Positions 18,920 to 27,712 of a stretch of 64,000 bases of DNA are shown in pieces; positions within the stretch are counted from its first letter, which is position 1; the number at the start of each line of letters is the position of its first letter. Both the position numbers and the translations under genes were made by a program. The notes under the pieces are model-generated. The model was given only the letters and a program-made list of their open reading frames with translations. It did not search any database and had not been told where the DNA came from. Origin of the DNA: Neobacillus piezotolerans (GTDB taxonomy: Bacteria; Bacillota; Bacilli; Bacillales; Cytobacillaceae); NCBI RefSeq assembly GCF_003362805.1, contig NZ_QNQT01000006.1, forward strand, positions 124,001-188,000, given 5' to 3'.

Positions 18920-19396
18920 ATGCTTTTAGGTAAAAAAAGAAAGCTTGGCAGAAGGATAGAAGAAATGTCAGTCGGAGAAAAACTTTCCCTTACGGAAAAA
19001 ATAGAGGACAAGGACCTTCTTCTCTACCTTGGACTCACGAATGATGCGAATCCCTTATACATACAGCATGATTATGCGTCACAAACTCCGTTTGGGAAAC
19101 CGGTTGTGCCGGCCATCATGCTGACTGGAATTATTACATCGGCCATTTCAAAATATCTGCCGGGACCTGGAAGCCATATCCTGGCGCAGGAACTGGAGTT
19201 TCCCAAACCGGTTTACCATTATGGAACTGTCGATTTTCTTCTCAAGGTAATTGATGTGGACCCAAAATCACATACTGTCACAATTTCGGTAACCGGAAAA
19301 AACGAAAATGAGGAAAACGTAGTTACGGGAAAAGTAAAAGTCTGCCCTCCCCATCGCCTCTCAAGGATGGATGGCAGCGCGCTGGAAAACTTTTAA
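18920..19396 (+). CDS. MaoC-like hotdog-fold protein (acyl-CoA hydratase family)
   Basis: 158 residues from an ATG with AAGGAGG 9 bases upstream. The region NDANPLYIQHDYASQTPFG (about 41-59) is the hydratase-2 signature of MaoC-type enzymes, which act on enoyl-CoA or enoyl-ACP. The first catalytic residue (Asp in NDANP) is present, but the histidine expected in NP-L-H is tyrosine here, with a histidine three residues later; activity may be altered or absent. The N-terminal 15 residues are very basic. It stands alone between mdh and phoP with terminators on both sides. Similar genes in this place are known in several Bacillus genomes; the role is not established. Confidence 0.75.
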   Translation: MLLGKKRKLGRRIEEMSVGEKLSLTEKIEDKDLLLYLGLTNDANPLYIQHDYASQTPFGKPVVPAIMLTGIITSAISKYLPGPGSHILAQELEFPKPVYHYGTVDFLLKVIDVDPKSHTVTISVTGKNENEENVVTGKVKVCPPHRLSRMDGSALENF

Positions 19397-19420
19397 GGGC
19401 AGCCCATAGCTGCCCTTTCG
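19396..19420 (+). terminator. Terminator after the MaoC-like gene
   Basis: GGGCAGC and GCTGCCC form a 7-bp stem around CCATA, followed by TTTCG; the T run is short. Confidence 0.6.
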
Positions 19421-19426
19421 CCATTC

Positions 19427-19460
19427 TTGAAGGTAAAAAATATTTACTATAGTATAGTAA
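19427..19460 (+). promoter_or_regulatory. phoPR promoter with 17-bp palindrome over the -10
   Basis: TTGAAG (19427-19432) and TAGTAT (19450-19455) are 17 bp apart. The palindrome TTACTATAGTATAGTAA (19444-19460, 8-1-8 perfect) covers the -10 and suggests an operator. No PhoP-box repeats were recognised. Confidence 0.5.
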
Positions 19461-19509
19461 TAGGGGAAGTTATAAATATATAGGGGATTTCTTATTTACG
19501 GAGGTTGTT

Positions 19510-20226
19510 ATGAGGAAAAAGGTACTAGTTGTAGACGATGAACAATCGATTGTCACGCTGCTTAAATACAATCTGGAACAAGGGGGATACGAAGTCATCA
19601 CGGCGATGGATGGAGAGGAAGGCAGGGAGCGGGCGATAAATGAAAGCCCCGACATGATAATCCTTGACCTTATGCTTCCCAAAATCGATGGGATTGAAGT
19701 TTGCAAGCAGCTCCGCCAGCAAAAGGTGATGATTCCGATCCTGATGCTCACGGCGAAGGATGACGAACTGGATAAAATATTGGGCCTGGAGCTTGGCGCC
19801 GATGATTATATGGTCAAGCCATTCAGCCCCCGTGAAGTTTTGGCGCGTGTAAAAGCGATACTTCGCAGGACAGAGCAATATCAGGAAAAACAACAGGAAA
19901 AACCGGAAGAGGAAGATGCACTCCTGGTTGGGGATTTGAAAATTTTCCCGGATAGGTTTGAAGCTTTTTTCAAAGATGAATTTCTTGCGCTTACGCTAAA
20001 GGAATTTGAACTCCTTAATTGCCTTGCGCAAAATAAAAACAGGGTGCTGACAAGGGACCAGCTTTTAAGCACTGTCTGGAATTATGATTTTGCCGGCGAT
20101 ACACGAATTGTCGATGTACATATTTCACACCTTAGGGAGAAAATCGAGGCAGACTCCAAAAAGCCTGAATATATCAAAACTATCCGGGGATTGGGCTATA
20201 AAATGGAGGAACCGAAGACCGAATGA
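19510..20226 (+). CDS. phoP: Phosphate-responsive response regulator PhoP
   Basis: 238-residue OmpR-family regulator of the phosphate-starvation response. Receiver domain 1-120 with acidic pocket D9-D10, phosphorylated Asp53 (ILDLMLP) and Lys near 103 (DDYMVKPF). Winged-helix DNA-binding domain about 135-235 with LTLKEFELLNCL and VDVHISHLREKIE. The ATG follows GGAGG. Its last four bases overlap the phoR start (ATGA), giving coupled translation of regulator and kinase. Confidence 0.95.
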   Translation: MRKKVLVVDDEQSIVTLLKYNLEQGGYEVITAMDGEEGRERAINESPDMIILDLMLPKIDGIEVCKQLRQQKVMIPILMLTAKDDELDKILGLELGADDYMVKPFSPREVLARVKAILRRTEQYQEKQQEKPEEEDALLVGDLKIFPDRFEAFFKDEFLALTLKEFELLNCLAQNKNRVLTRDQLLSTVWNYDFAGDTRIVDVHISHLREKIEADSKKPEYIKTIRGLGYKMEEPKTE

Positions 20227-21983
20227 CAAAATACAGGACAAGGCTTTTAATTGCAATGGTTCTCCTTACTGTCGCGGTGCTACTTGCCCTCGGCATCCTG
20301 CTTGGCCAGCTTCTTAAAAATTATTACCTTGATTCCTATTATGAGAGGCTAGAAAATGAAAGCAGCTTGCTCCGTATGTATATCGAGGATTACGGAGGCA
20401 TGCTTGGCGTGGACAGGAATGAGCTGGGGAAGTTTGGCGATAAGCTGGGGGCAGGCATCTTACTGGTGGACGTCGACGGAGCCATCCTGTATAACAGCAA
20501 GAATAATATCTCCACGCCAGAGGACCTGATTACGGATATTGTCTCGGGTGGAAACAAAAAAAAGCGGTTTTTTAAATTGAAGGACAGGCAGGAAGTCCAT
20601 TATTATTGGACAGAATTGAAAGTGGGGAACGATACTGAAGGATACTTGCTCCTTAGCCTGGCTTCTAGCCAATTGAAGGATGCGTATAAAAATATTTGGT
20701 GGTTTATCTCCCTTACCCTAGGCCTTGCCCTGGCAATTATCGTGCTGCTGGGAATGAGGATTACAAGAAAATATGCCAAGCCCATCGAATCGGCGGCGAA
20801 TGTGGCCATGGAACTTGCGAAGGGGAATTACCGCGCAAGGACTTATGTAGAGGAAAACATTGATGAGACCGGGTTATTGAGTACTTCCATTAACGTCCTT
20901 GCGAGAAACCTGGAGGATATGGCAAAGACGAGGGACATGCAGCAAGAGAGGCTGATGGCCCTGATCGAAAATATCGGCAGCGCCCTTGTGCTTATCGATA
21001 GCCGCGGTAATATTAGCCTCATCAATCGTGGATACAGGGACTTGGTTGAGGTGGAGCCGGCGGATTTGTTATATCGGCCTTACTTCGAGGTGATTCCTTT
21101 CAGGGAAATCCGTGAAATGATTGAAGAAATCTTCATGACTGAACAGGAGCAGAGGAGGCAGTTCATTTTGCCTGTTTCAATCGAAAGAAAGTATTTCGAC
21201 GTTTCAGCCCTGCCGATAATTGGTACGAACAACGTCTGGAAAGGCGTACTGCTGGTTTTCCATGATATAACGGAACTGAAAAAATTGGAACAAATGAGAA
21301 AGGACTTCGTGGCGAATGTCTCGCATGAGCTAAAGACGCCGGTCACTTCAATCAAGGGATTTGCCGAAACGCTGATTGATGGCGCGATGAGGGATGAAAA
21401 GGCGCTACAGGAGTTCCTTTCCATAATCCTTAAGGAAAGCGACAGGCTCCAAAGACTGATCCAGGACCTTCTTGAACTTTCAAAATTGGAACAGCATAAT
21501 TTCGTGCTTGATATCTCGCCATTCAGCCTCGATCCTATTGTAAAGGAAATTTTGGCCATCCTTGAAGGAAGGGCCTTTCAAAAAAATATCAGCCTTGTGG
21601 TCCATCCGTTTCCGGTCAAAACCGAAATGGAAGGAGATCCATTCAGGATAAGGCAGGTATTGATCAACCTCCTTTCAAATGCAATAAATTATACGCCGTC
21701 TGGCGGGAAAGTTGAATTATCCGTCCAAGAAGCTGGAAGCGATATTGTCATTTCCGTGAAGGATACCGGCATAGGAATTGAGGAGGACGAGGTACCGAGG
21801 ATTTTTGAACGCTTTTACCGTGTAGACAGGGCGAGAAGCCGAAATTCCGGAGGCACTGGCCTTGGTCTCGCGATTGTAAAACATATCGTCGAAGCCCATC
21901 GGGGAAAGATTACAGTAAAAAGCAGGCCGGGAAAAGGGAGCGAATTCATTCTTGAATTCCCAAAAAGGGCGCGGAAAGTTTAA
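20223..21983 (+). CDS. phoR: Phosphate sensor histidine kinase PhoR
   Basis: 586 residues. Membrane helices at about 7-29 and 160-182 enclose an extracytoplasmic domain of about 130 residues; then HAMP (about 183-235), PAS (about 245-350), HisKA with VANVSHELKTPVTSI carrying the phospho-accepting His near 368, and the ATPase domain with N box NLLSNAINYTP, G1 DTGIGI and G2 GTGLGLAI. It phosphorylates PhoP. Domain order and length match Bacillus PhoR. No terminator lies before polA, 77 bp downstream. Confidence 0.95.
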   Translation: MTKYRTRLLIAMVLLTVAVLLALGILLGQLLKNYYLDSYYERLENESSLLRMYIEDYGGMLGVDRNELGKFGDKLGAGILLVDVDGAILYNSKNNISTPEDLITDIVSGGNKKKRFFKLKDRQEVHYYWTELKVGNDTEGYLLLSLASSQLKDAYKNIWWFISLTLGLALAIIVLLGMRITRKYAKPIESAANVAMELAKGNYRARTYVEENIDETGLLSTSINVLARNLEDMAKTRDMQQERLMALIENIGSALVLIDSRGNISLINRGYRDLVEVEPADLLYRPYFEVIPFREIREMIEEIFMTEQEQRRQFILPVSIERKYFDVSALPIIGTNNVWKGVLLVFHDITELKKLEQMRKDFVANVSHELKTPVTSIKGFAETLIDGAMRDEKALQEFLSIILKESDRLQRLIQDLLELSKLEQHNFVLDISPFSLDPIVKEILAILEGRAFQKNISLVVHPFPVKTEMEGDPFRIRQVLINLLSNAINYTPSGGKVELSVQEAGSDIVISVKDTGIGIEEDEVPRIFERFYRVDRARSRNSGGTGLGLAIVKHIVEAHRGKITVKSRPGKGSEFILEFPKRARKV

Positions 21984-22059
21984 CAATTTAAGTGGACCGA
22001 TTTTGCAAAAGGGTTTTTACAGTTAGGGCCGGTTTTGCAAAGGGACAGGAGGAATATTT

Positions 22060-24699
22060 GTGGAAAAAAAGAAGCTCGTTTTAATTGATGGAAACAGCAT
22101 TGCCTACCGCGCTTTCTTTGCATTGCCCCTACTCAATAACGACAAAGGCATTCATACAAATGCTGTGTACGGGTTTACAATGATGCTGCAGAGGATCCTT
22201 GAAGATGAGAAGCCGACTCATATGCTTGTCGCATTCGATGCCGGAAAAACGACATTTCGCCATACAACATTCAGTGAATACAAAGGCGGAAGGCAAAAGA
22301 CGCCGCCAGAGTTGTCCGAACAGTTCCCGTTCATCCGTGAATTATTGGACGCTTACCAGGTTTCAAGATATGAGCTTGAAAATTATGAGGCCGACGATAT
22401 CATTGGAACTCTATCGCTTGAAGCTGAAAAAGAAGGTTTTGAAGTGAGGGTGATTTCGGGGGATAAGGACCTTACACAGCTGTCATCTGACAAAACGACA
22501 GTCGGCATTACAAGGAAGGGCATTACCGATATCGAAGAATACACTCCGGAGCATATACAAGAAAAGTATGGCCTTGAACCTTGGCAAATCATTGATATGA
22601 AGGGCTTGATGGGTGATGCATCAGATAATATCCCAGGAGTTCCAGGTGTCGGTGAAAAGACGGCTATCAAGCTTTTGAAGGAATTTGAAACTCTCGAAAA
22701 CCTGCTTCAATCCACAGACAAGGTAAGCGGGCAGAAATTGCGTGAGAAACTTGAGGAATTCAAGGGCCAGGCAATCATGAGCAAGGAGCTTGCGACAATT
22801 ACAAGGGAGGCGCCAATTGAAGTAAAGCTTGATGAAATATCCTATGAAGGCTTTGACAAGGGTAAGGTCGTGTCGATTTTCAAAGAGCTTGGCTTCAATT
22901 CACTGCTTGATAAACTCGGCGAGGATATTGGCGGAGATGAATCGGAAGCGGATCTGGCTGAAGTCAATTTTGAAATACCGGCGGAAATAAGCGGAGATAT
23001 CTTTGGGGATGAAACAGCCTTTTTTGTTGAAATTCTTGAAGATAATTATCATTACGCTGACATAATCGGAATGTCTGCAGTAAGTGAAAAGGGTCGGTTT
23101 TACCTTCCAGCGCAAAAAGCGCTTGAGTCCTCTGAATTCAAGCAATGGGCGGAGGATGAAACGAAAAGGAAGGTTGTGTATGACGCCAAGGCGACCGAAG
23201 TGGCCTTGCGAAGGCGCGGCATTCATCTCAAGGGGGTCATTTTCGATGTGTTTATCGCCGCCTACATTATTGACCCTTCCGCAAATAGTGATGACCTTTC
23301 CACGATTGAGAAGAAATATGGATTTCGCAATGTCCAGGCCGATGATGCGTTTTATGGAAGGGGCGCGAAAAGGAAAGTTCCCGATGAGGCGGATCTGGCG
23401 GGGCATCTAGTCAGAAAGGCAATTTCGACAGCGGAACTTAGGCCGCTGCTGGAAAAAGGACTGCGTGAAAACAGCCAGTACGAATTATTTACTGAGCTTG
23501 AGATGCCGTTGAGCCTAGTCCTCGCCGATATGGAATCAACGGGGATAAAGGTTGACCTTGCCAGGCTAAAAGCTATGGGCAGTGAAATCCACGAAAAATT
23601 GGAAGTCATTGAACAAAAGATCCATGAAATGGCCGGTGAAAAATTTAATATCAATTCCCCGAAACAACTTGGCGCCATTTTATTTGAAAAGCTGGGTCTT
23701 CCTTCGGGCAAAAAAACAAAAACAGGATATTCAACCTCGGCCGATGTCCTTGAGAAGCTTGCGGATGAGCACGAAATCATCAGGCTAATCCTTGATTACC
23801 GGCAGCTTGGGAAACTGCAGTCCACTTACATTGAAGGGCTCCTGAAAGTGGTGGATCCCAAAACGGATAAGGTCCATACCCGCTTCAATCAGGCTCTAAC
23901 GGCAACTGGAAGGCTAAGCTCAACGGACCCGAACCTTCAGAACATCCCCATCAGGCTTGAAGAGGGCAGGAAAATCCGGCAGGCTTTCATCCCGTCCGAG
24001 GAAGGCTGGGTCATTTTCGCGGCGGACTATTCTCAAATTGAGCTAAGGGTGCTCGCCCATATCGCGAATGATGAAAAACTGATTGAAGCATTCCAGGAGG
24101 GCGAAGATATTCATACAAAGACGGCAATGGCTGTTTTCCATGTCGGGGCGGATGAAGTAACCTCGAACATGCGCCGCCATGCCAAGGCTGTCAATTTCGG
24201 GATTGTATACGGAATCAGCGATTTCGGCCTTTCCCAAAGCCTTGGGATTACAAGAAAAGAGGCCGGGAAGTTCATAGAACGGTACCTTCAAAGTTATCCG
24301 GGTGTTCAGGATTATATGGAAGATATCATAAAAGTCGCCAAGCAGAACGGATATGTAACAACCCTTATGCACAGAAGAAGATACATCCCTGAAATCACCA
24401 GCAGGAATTTTAACCTGAGGAGCTTTGCCGAGAGGACGGCAATGAACACGCCAATCCAGGGAAGCGCGGCCGATATTATTAAAAAAGCGATGATTGACAT
24501 GGCTGACGCGCTTAAGGAAAAAGGTCTAAAATCCCGCCTGCTTCTCCAGGTTCATGACGAATTAATTTTTGAAGCGCCTCGAGAAGAAATTGAAACACTT
24601 GAGACACTTGTTCCTGAAATTATGGAAAATGCCCTCGAGCTAAACGTCCCTCTAAAAGTGGATTACTCATACGGGCCAACCTGGTATGATGCAAAATAG
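22060..24699 (+). CDS. polA: DNA polymerase I (PolA)
   Basis: 879 residues, used in Okazaki-fragment processing and repair. Order: 5'-3' exonuclease domain (1-295, with DGNSIAYRAFFALP and GLMGDASDNIPGVPGVG), a degenerate 3'-5' exonuclease domain (about 300-470), and the polymerase domain with motif A FAADYSQIELR near 650, the O helix RRHAKAVNFGIVYG near 705 and motif C LLQVHDELIFE near 830. The proofreading metal-binding residues (DxE) are replaced (FFVEILEDN), as in other Bacillus PolA. The start is GTG with AGGAGG 7 bases upstream. mutM follows after 33 bp. Confidence 0.97.
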   Translation: MEKKKLVLIDGNSIAYRAFFALPLLNNDKGIHTNAVYGFTMMLQRILEDEKPTHMLVAFDAGKTTFRHTTFSEYKGGRQKTPPELSEQFPFIRELLDAYQVSRYELENYEADDIIGTLSLEAEKEGFEVRVISGDKDLTQLSSDKTTVGITRKGITDIEEYTPEHIQEKYGLEPWQIIDMKGLMGDASDNIPGVPGVGEKTAIKLLKEFETLENLLQSTDKVSGQKLREKLEEFKGQAIMSKELATITREAPIEVKLDEISYEGFDKGKVVSIFKELGFNSLLDKLGEDIGGDESEADLAEVNFEIPAEISGDIFGDETAFFVEILEDNYHYADIIGMSAVSEKGRFYLPAQKALESSEFKQWAEDETKRKVVYDAKATEVALRRRGIHLKGVIFDVFIAAYIIDPSANSDDLSTIEKKYGFRNVQADDAFYGRGAKRKVPDEADLAGHLVRKAISTAELRPLLEKGLRENSQYELFTELEMPLSLVLADMESTGIKVDLARLKAMGSEIHEKLEVIEQKIHEMAGEKFNINSPKQLGAILFEKLGLPSGKKTKTGYSTSADVLEKLADEHEIIRLILDYRQLGKLQSTYIEGLLKVVDPKTDKVHTRFNQALTATGRLSSTDPNLQNIPIRLEEGRKIRQAFIPSEEGWVIFAADYSQIELRVLAHIANDEKLIEAFQEGEDIHTKTAMAVFHVGADEVTSNMRRHAKAVNFGIVYGISDFGLSQSLGITRKEAGKFIERYLQSYPGVQDYMEDIIKVAKQNGYVTTLMHRRRYIPEITSRNFNLRSFAERTAMNTPIQGSAADIIKKAMIDMADALKEKGLKSRLLLQVHDELIFEAPREEIETLETLVPEIMENALELNVPLKVDYSYGPTWYDAK

Positions 24700-24732
24700 G
24701 CGCGGGCGGCAAAATGGAAAGGTGGGCTTGGA

Positions 24733-25560
24733 ATGCCGGAACTGCCGGAAGTAGAAACCGTCAGGAGGACGCTTGAACAGCTGGTAATTGGAAAAAGGAT
24801 CAGCAATGTATCCATCTTTTGGCCAAAAATGGTGAAAAATCCAGAGGACACAGCTCAATTCACCGATGCATTAAGGGGTCAAAGTTTCCTTGAAATCGGC
24901 AGGCGGGGAAAATTCCTGATTTTTTATACGGAAGAGTTTGCCCTTATTTCCCACTTGAGGATGGAGGGAAAATATTCTTTGAACAAATCCGGCGACCCGA
25001 CGGATAAGCATACCCATGCGATTTTCTTTTTTGAGGATGGAACCGAGCTTAGATACCGGGACGTCAGGAAATTCGGGACGCTTCATTTGTTCCTGAAGGG
25101 GACGGAATTCAGCCAGCCTCCACTTTTCGGCCTTGGACCGGAGCCTTTTTCGGAACAGTTTACCGCGGGGCATTTGGCCGAAAAGCTCGGGAAGACGAAC
25201 CGGAAGGTAAAAACCGCGCTGCTTGACCAGCGGGTCCTTGTCGGGCTTGGAAATATTTATGTGGATGAGGCGCTGTTCAGATCTGGCATCCATCCGGAGC
25301 GGCCCGCGAACACGCTTGTCGGGGAAGAAATAGAAAGATTATATGAAGAGATTGTGGCCACACTTGGCGAGGCCGTTGAAAAAGGCGGCAGCACAATCCG
25401 TTCCTATGTGAATTCACAGGGACAAATGGGAATGTTCCAGCTTGAATTGTTTGTTTACGGCCGAAAAGGCGAAGAATGCAAAAACTGCGGGACGCCTCTA
25501 TCCAAAGGAGTTGTCGGCGGCAGGGGAACCCATTACTGCCCGAATTGCCAAAAGTTATAG
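24733..25560 (+). CDS. mutM: Formamidopyrimidine-DNA glycosylase (MutM/Fpg)
   Basis: 275 residues. Excises 8-oxoguanine and opened-ring purines, with AP-lyase activity. The mature N-terminal Pro2 and Glu3 (MPELPEVET) are catalytic, a lysine lies in GRRGKFL near 56, the helix-two-turns-helix contains GLGNIYVDEALF near 170, and a zinc finger of four cysteines ends the protein (CKNCG...CPNCQ). Start by ATG with AAAGGTGG upstream. It lies in the polA-mutM-coaE cluster as in B. subtilis. Confidence 0.96.
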   Translation: MPELPEVETVRRTLEQLVIGKRISNVSIFWPKMVKNPEDTAQFTDALRGQSFLEIGRRGKFLIFYTEEFALISHLRMEGKYSLNKSGDPTDKHTHAIFFFEDGTELRYRDVRKFGTLHLFLKGTEFSQPPLFGLGPEPFSEQFTAGHLAEKLGKTNRKVKTALLDQRVLVGLGNIYVDEALFRSGIHPERPANTLVGEEIERLYEEIVATLGEAVEKGGSTIRSYVNSQGQMGMFQLELFVYGRKGEECKNCGTPLSKGVVGGRGTHYCPNCQKL

Positions 25561-25580
25561 CCGCGATTTGTAAGTTTTAA

Positions 25581-25850
25581 GGCGGTTGCCTTTGGAGCGA
25601 AGCAATCCTTCTCGGACTTGCCCTGTCCCTTGATTCGTTTGGGGCAGGGATTGGGGCGGCTATGCTTGGCCTGTCCCCGATTTATCTTTCATTGGCAGCA
25701 GCAGCCATGAGTTCCGGATTCGTCTATGCCGGAATTAAATGCAGTTCCTATTTTTCGCATTGGCGCTGGTTTGAGAAGATCTCGTTTTTCCCTGGCGTGC
25801 TGCTCATTATTTTGGGGATTTGGAAATTATATAGTATCGGGGTAATCATT
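25581..25850 (+). pseudogene. ytaF: C-terminal remnant of sporulation membrane gene ytaF
   Basis: Between mutM and coaE, where B. subtilis has the 210-residue YtaF, only about 79 recognisable residues remain (25593-25829: [21 protein letters not shown] at the start, ending [12 protein letters not shown]). They match the C-terminal half of YtaF/MntP-like membrane proteins. An in-frame stop lies at 25578-25580, the N-terminal half is absent (mutM ends 20 bases upstream), and no start with a ribosome site is seen. The frame has also lost its stop and runs without interruption into coaE. Most likely a deletion derivative. Confidence 0.75.
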
Positions 25851-26459
25851 ATGGTATTGACTATCGGGTTAACCGGCGGAATCGCCAGCGGAAAAAGTAC
25901 AGTAGCAAATATGTGCAAGGAAATGGGCATACCGGTCATTGACGCGGATATAGAGGCACGCCTTGCTGTCGAACCAAGTGAGCCCGCATACAGGAAAATT
26001 GTAGAAGCTTTCGGCCCTGGAATCTTGCTGCCCAACGGGGAATTAGACAGGCAGGCGCTTGGCGCTCTCATCTTCCATGACGTAGCAAAAAGAAATCTGC
26101 TGAACGGGATTGTCCACCCGGAAGTAAGAAAAAGGATGGCTGAAAAAAGGGAGGCTGCGGAAAAGTCCGGAGCGGAAGTCATTATCCTCGACATCCCTCT
26201 CCTTTTTGAAAGCAAATTGACACATTTGGCGGATAGGACACTCGTCGTCCAAGTCGACTGGGAAACCCAGCTTTCCCGGCTAATGGCAAGGAATTCTTTT
26301 TCAAAGGAAGAGGCGGAAGCAAGAATCCGTTCCCAAATGCCCTTATCTGAAAAAGCGGCCTTGGCAGATGCTGTCATTGACAATAACAAGGGAATTGAAG
26401 AAACAAAACGCCAGCTGCTTGAAATACTTGCGCGCTGGCGGGCGGAACACGTCATATAG
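25851..26459 (+). CDS. coaE: Dephospho-CoA kinase
   Basis: Last step of coenzyme A synthesis. 202 residues from the ATG at 25851, with P-loop [12 protein letters not shown] at 6-17, DADI near 36, the CoA-binding region LDIPLLFES near 118 and a lid region rich in arginine (RIRSQMPL). The start is set by alignment ([10 protein letters not shown]); GGGG lies 8 bases upstream, a weak ribosome site. The same frame stays open through the ytaF remnant, so an N-terminally extended product cannot be ruled out from sequence alone. Terminator follows. Confidence 0.94.
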   Translation: MVLTIGLTGGIASGKSTVANMCKEMGIPVIDADIEARLAVEPSEPAYRKIVEAFGPGILLPNGELDRQALGALIFHDVAKRNLLNGIVHPEVRKRMAEKREAAEKSGAEVIILDIPLLFESKLTHLADRTLVVQVDWETQLSRLMARNSFSKEEAEARIRSQMPLSEKAALADAVIDNNKGIEETKRQLLEILARWRAEHVI

Positions 26460-26470
26460 CTGGTTTTAGG

Positions 26471-26509
26471 ATACAGGGACCCACAGGTATGGGTGCCTGT
26501 ATTTTTTTG
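26471..26509 (+). terminator. Terminator after coaE
   Basis: ATACAGG and ACCCA pair with TGGGT and CCTGTAT, one bulge on each side, followed by a run of T. It separates the polA-coaE cluster from gapB. Confidence 0.85.
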
Positions 26510-26581
26510 TCTATTATTTTTAAAAAAACACATTGAAAAAGGTAAAAAATCAACGCATTAATCATCACAATTTGTTTTAAA

Positions 26582-26626
26582 TATGTTATACTAATTGTGT
26601 AAAAATGCGGATATAAGTATAACATA
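26582..26626. promoter_or_regulatory. gapB promoter with paired CcpN-like operators
   Basis: TATGTTATACT at 26582-26592 and its exact inverse at 26616-26626 each fit the CcpN consensus remembered as TRTGHYATAYW. The first contains an extended -10 (TG-T-TATACT at 26585-26592, wait-free of a clear -35), so binding would block the promoter; the second lies downstream of the likely start at about 26599. Centre spacing is 34 bp. CcpN represses gapB on glycolytic carbon in B. subtilis. Confidence 0.7.
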
Positions 26627-26645
26627 GTGTGGAAGGAGCCAAATA

Positions 26646-27677
26646 ATGAAGGCGAGAATTGCGATCAATGGGTTTGGGAGAATTGGAAGGATGGTTTTCC
26701 GGAAAGCCATTCTGGAAGAAAATATTGATGTGGTTGCTGTCAATGCCAGCTATCCAGCTGAAACACTGGCACATTTAATTAAATACGATACAACACATGG
26801 CCCTTTCAATGGGGATGTGGTGGCTCTCGAGAACGAACTGATTGTAAATGGAAAGCGTGTTAGTCTGCTTAGCAACAGGAACCCAGAACAGCTGCCATGG
26901 AAGGAATTGAACATAGATATTGCAATAGAAGCTACAGGGAAATTCAATTCACGTGATAAGGCGGCCCTCCATCTTGAAGCGGGAGCGAAGAAAGTCATTA
27001 TCACAGCTCCGGGAACAGATGAGGATATTACAATTGTAATGGGCGTAAATGAAAGCGCATTAAATATTGAAGAGCACAGCATCATTTCAAATGCCTCCTG
27101 CACGACAAATTGCCTTGCGCCGGTCGCGAAATTGCTTGATGCGAAATTTGGAATTGAAAACGGCCTGATGACGACCGTGCATTCATATACAAATGATCAA
27201 AAGAACATTGACAATCCCCACAAGGATTTAAGGCGTGCGAGGGCTTGCGGCCAATCCATCATCCCGACCACTACTGGTGCCGCCAAAGCGCTAGCCCTGG
27301 TGCTTCCGCAGCTTAAGGGGAAGCTGCATGGGATGTCACTCAGGGTTCCGACCCCAAATGTATCCCTTGTCGACCTTGTTGTTGACTTGAAAAAGGATGT
27401 TACTGTTGAAGAAGTCAATGCGGCATTCATTGAAGCGTCCAGGGGGGAAATGAAAGGCATACTCGATTTTACAGATGAGCCACTCGTTTCGGTCGACTTC
27501 AATACCAATTCGCATTCTGCTATCATCGATGGCCTGTCGACAATGGTCATGGGCGGCAGGAAAGTAAAAGTATTGGCATGGTATGACAATGAATGGGGCT
27601 ATTCGTCCCGCGTAGTCGACCTGGCGCTTTATGTCGCCAAGCAAATAGCTTCCAAATCGGAAATCAAAATAGGATAA
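26646..27677 (+). CDS. gapB: Glyceraldehyde-3-phosphate dehydrogenase, gluconeogenic (GapB)
   Basis: 343 residues. Rossmann motif INGFGRIGR at 6-14 and catalytic cysteine in SNASCTTNCLAP at about 152, with TTVHSYTNDQ following. Sequence details and the gene context (coaE-gapB-speD) identify the NADP-preferring gluconeogenic GapB rather than glycolytic GapA; the loop after beta-2 (AVNASYPAE) lacks the acidic residue typical of NAD preference. The ATG follows AAGGAG. Expression is probably controlled by CcpN through the two sites upstream. Confidence 0.95.
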   Translation: MKARIAINGFGRIGRMVFRKAILEENIDVVAVNASYPAETLAHLIKYDTTHGPFNGDVVALENELIVNGKRVSLLSNRNPEQLPWKELNIDIAIEATGKFNSRDKAALHLEAGAKKVIITAPGTDEDITIVMGVNESALNIEEHSIISNASCTTNCLAPVAKLLDAKFGIENGLMTTVHSYTNDQKNIDNPHKDLRRARACGQSIIPTTTGAAKALALVLPQLKGKLHGMSLRVPTPNVSLVDLVVDLKKDVTVEEVNAAFIEASRGEMKGILDFTDEPLVSVDFNTNSHSAIIDGLSTMVMGGRKVKVLAWYDNEWGYSSRVVDLALYVAKQIASKSEIKIG

Positions 27678-27680
27678 CGT

Positions 27681-27712
27681 GAAAAGCCGCCGTGTTGGCG
27701 GCTTTTCTGCTT
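27681..27712 (+). terminator. Terminator after gapB
   Basis: GAAAAGCCGCC pairs with GGCGGCTTTTC; the T-rich tail is interrupted (TTTTCTGCTTG). Confidence 0.8.

Noticed and set aside
22960-23470. Loss of proofreading in PolA as an unusual feature
   Set aside because: The missing DxE residues are normal for Bacillus PolA, so this is not specific to the window.
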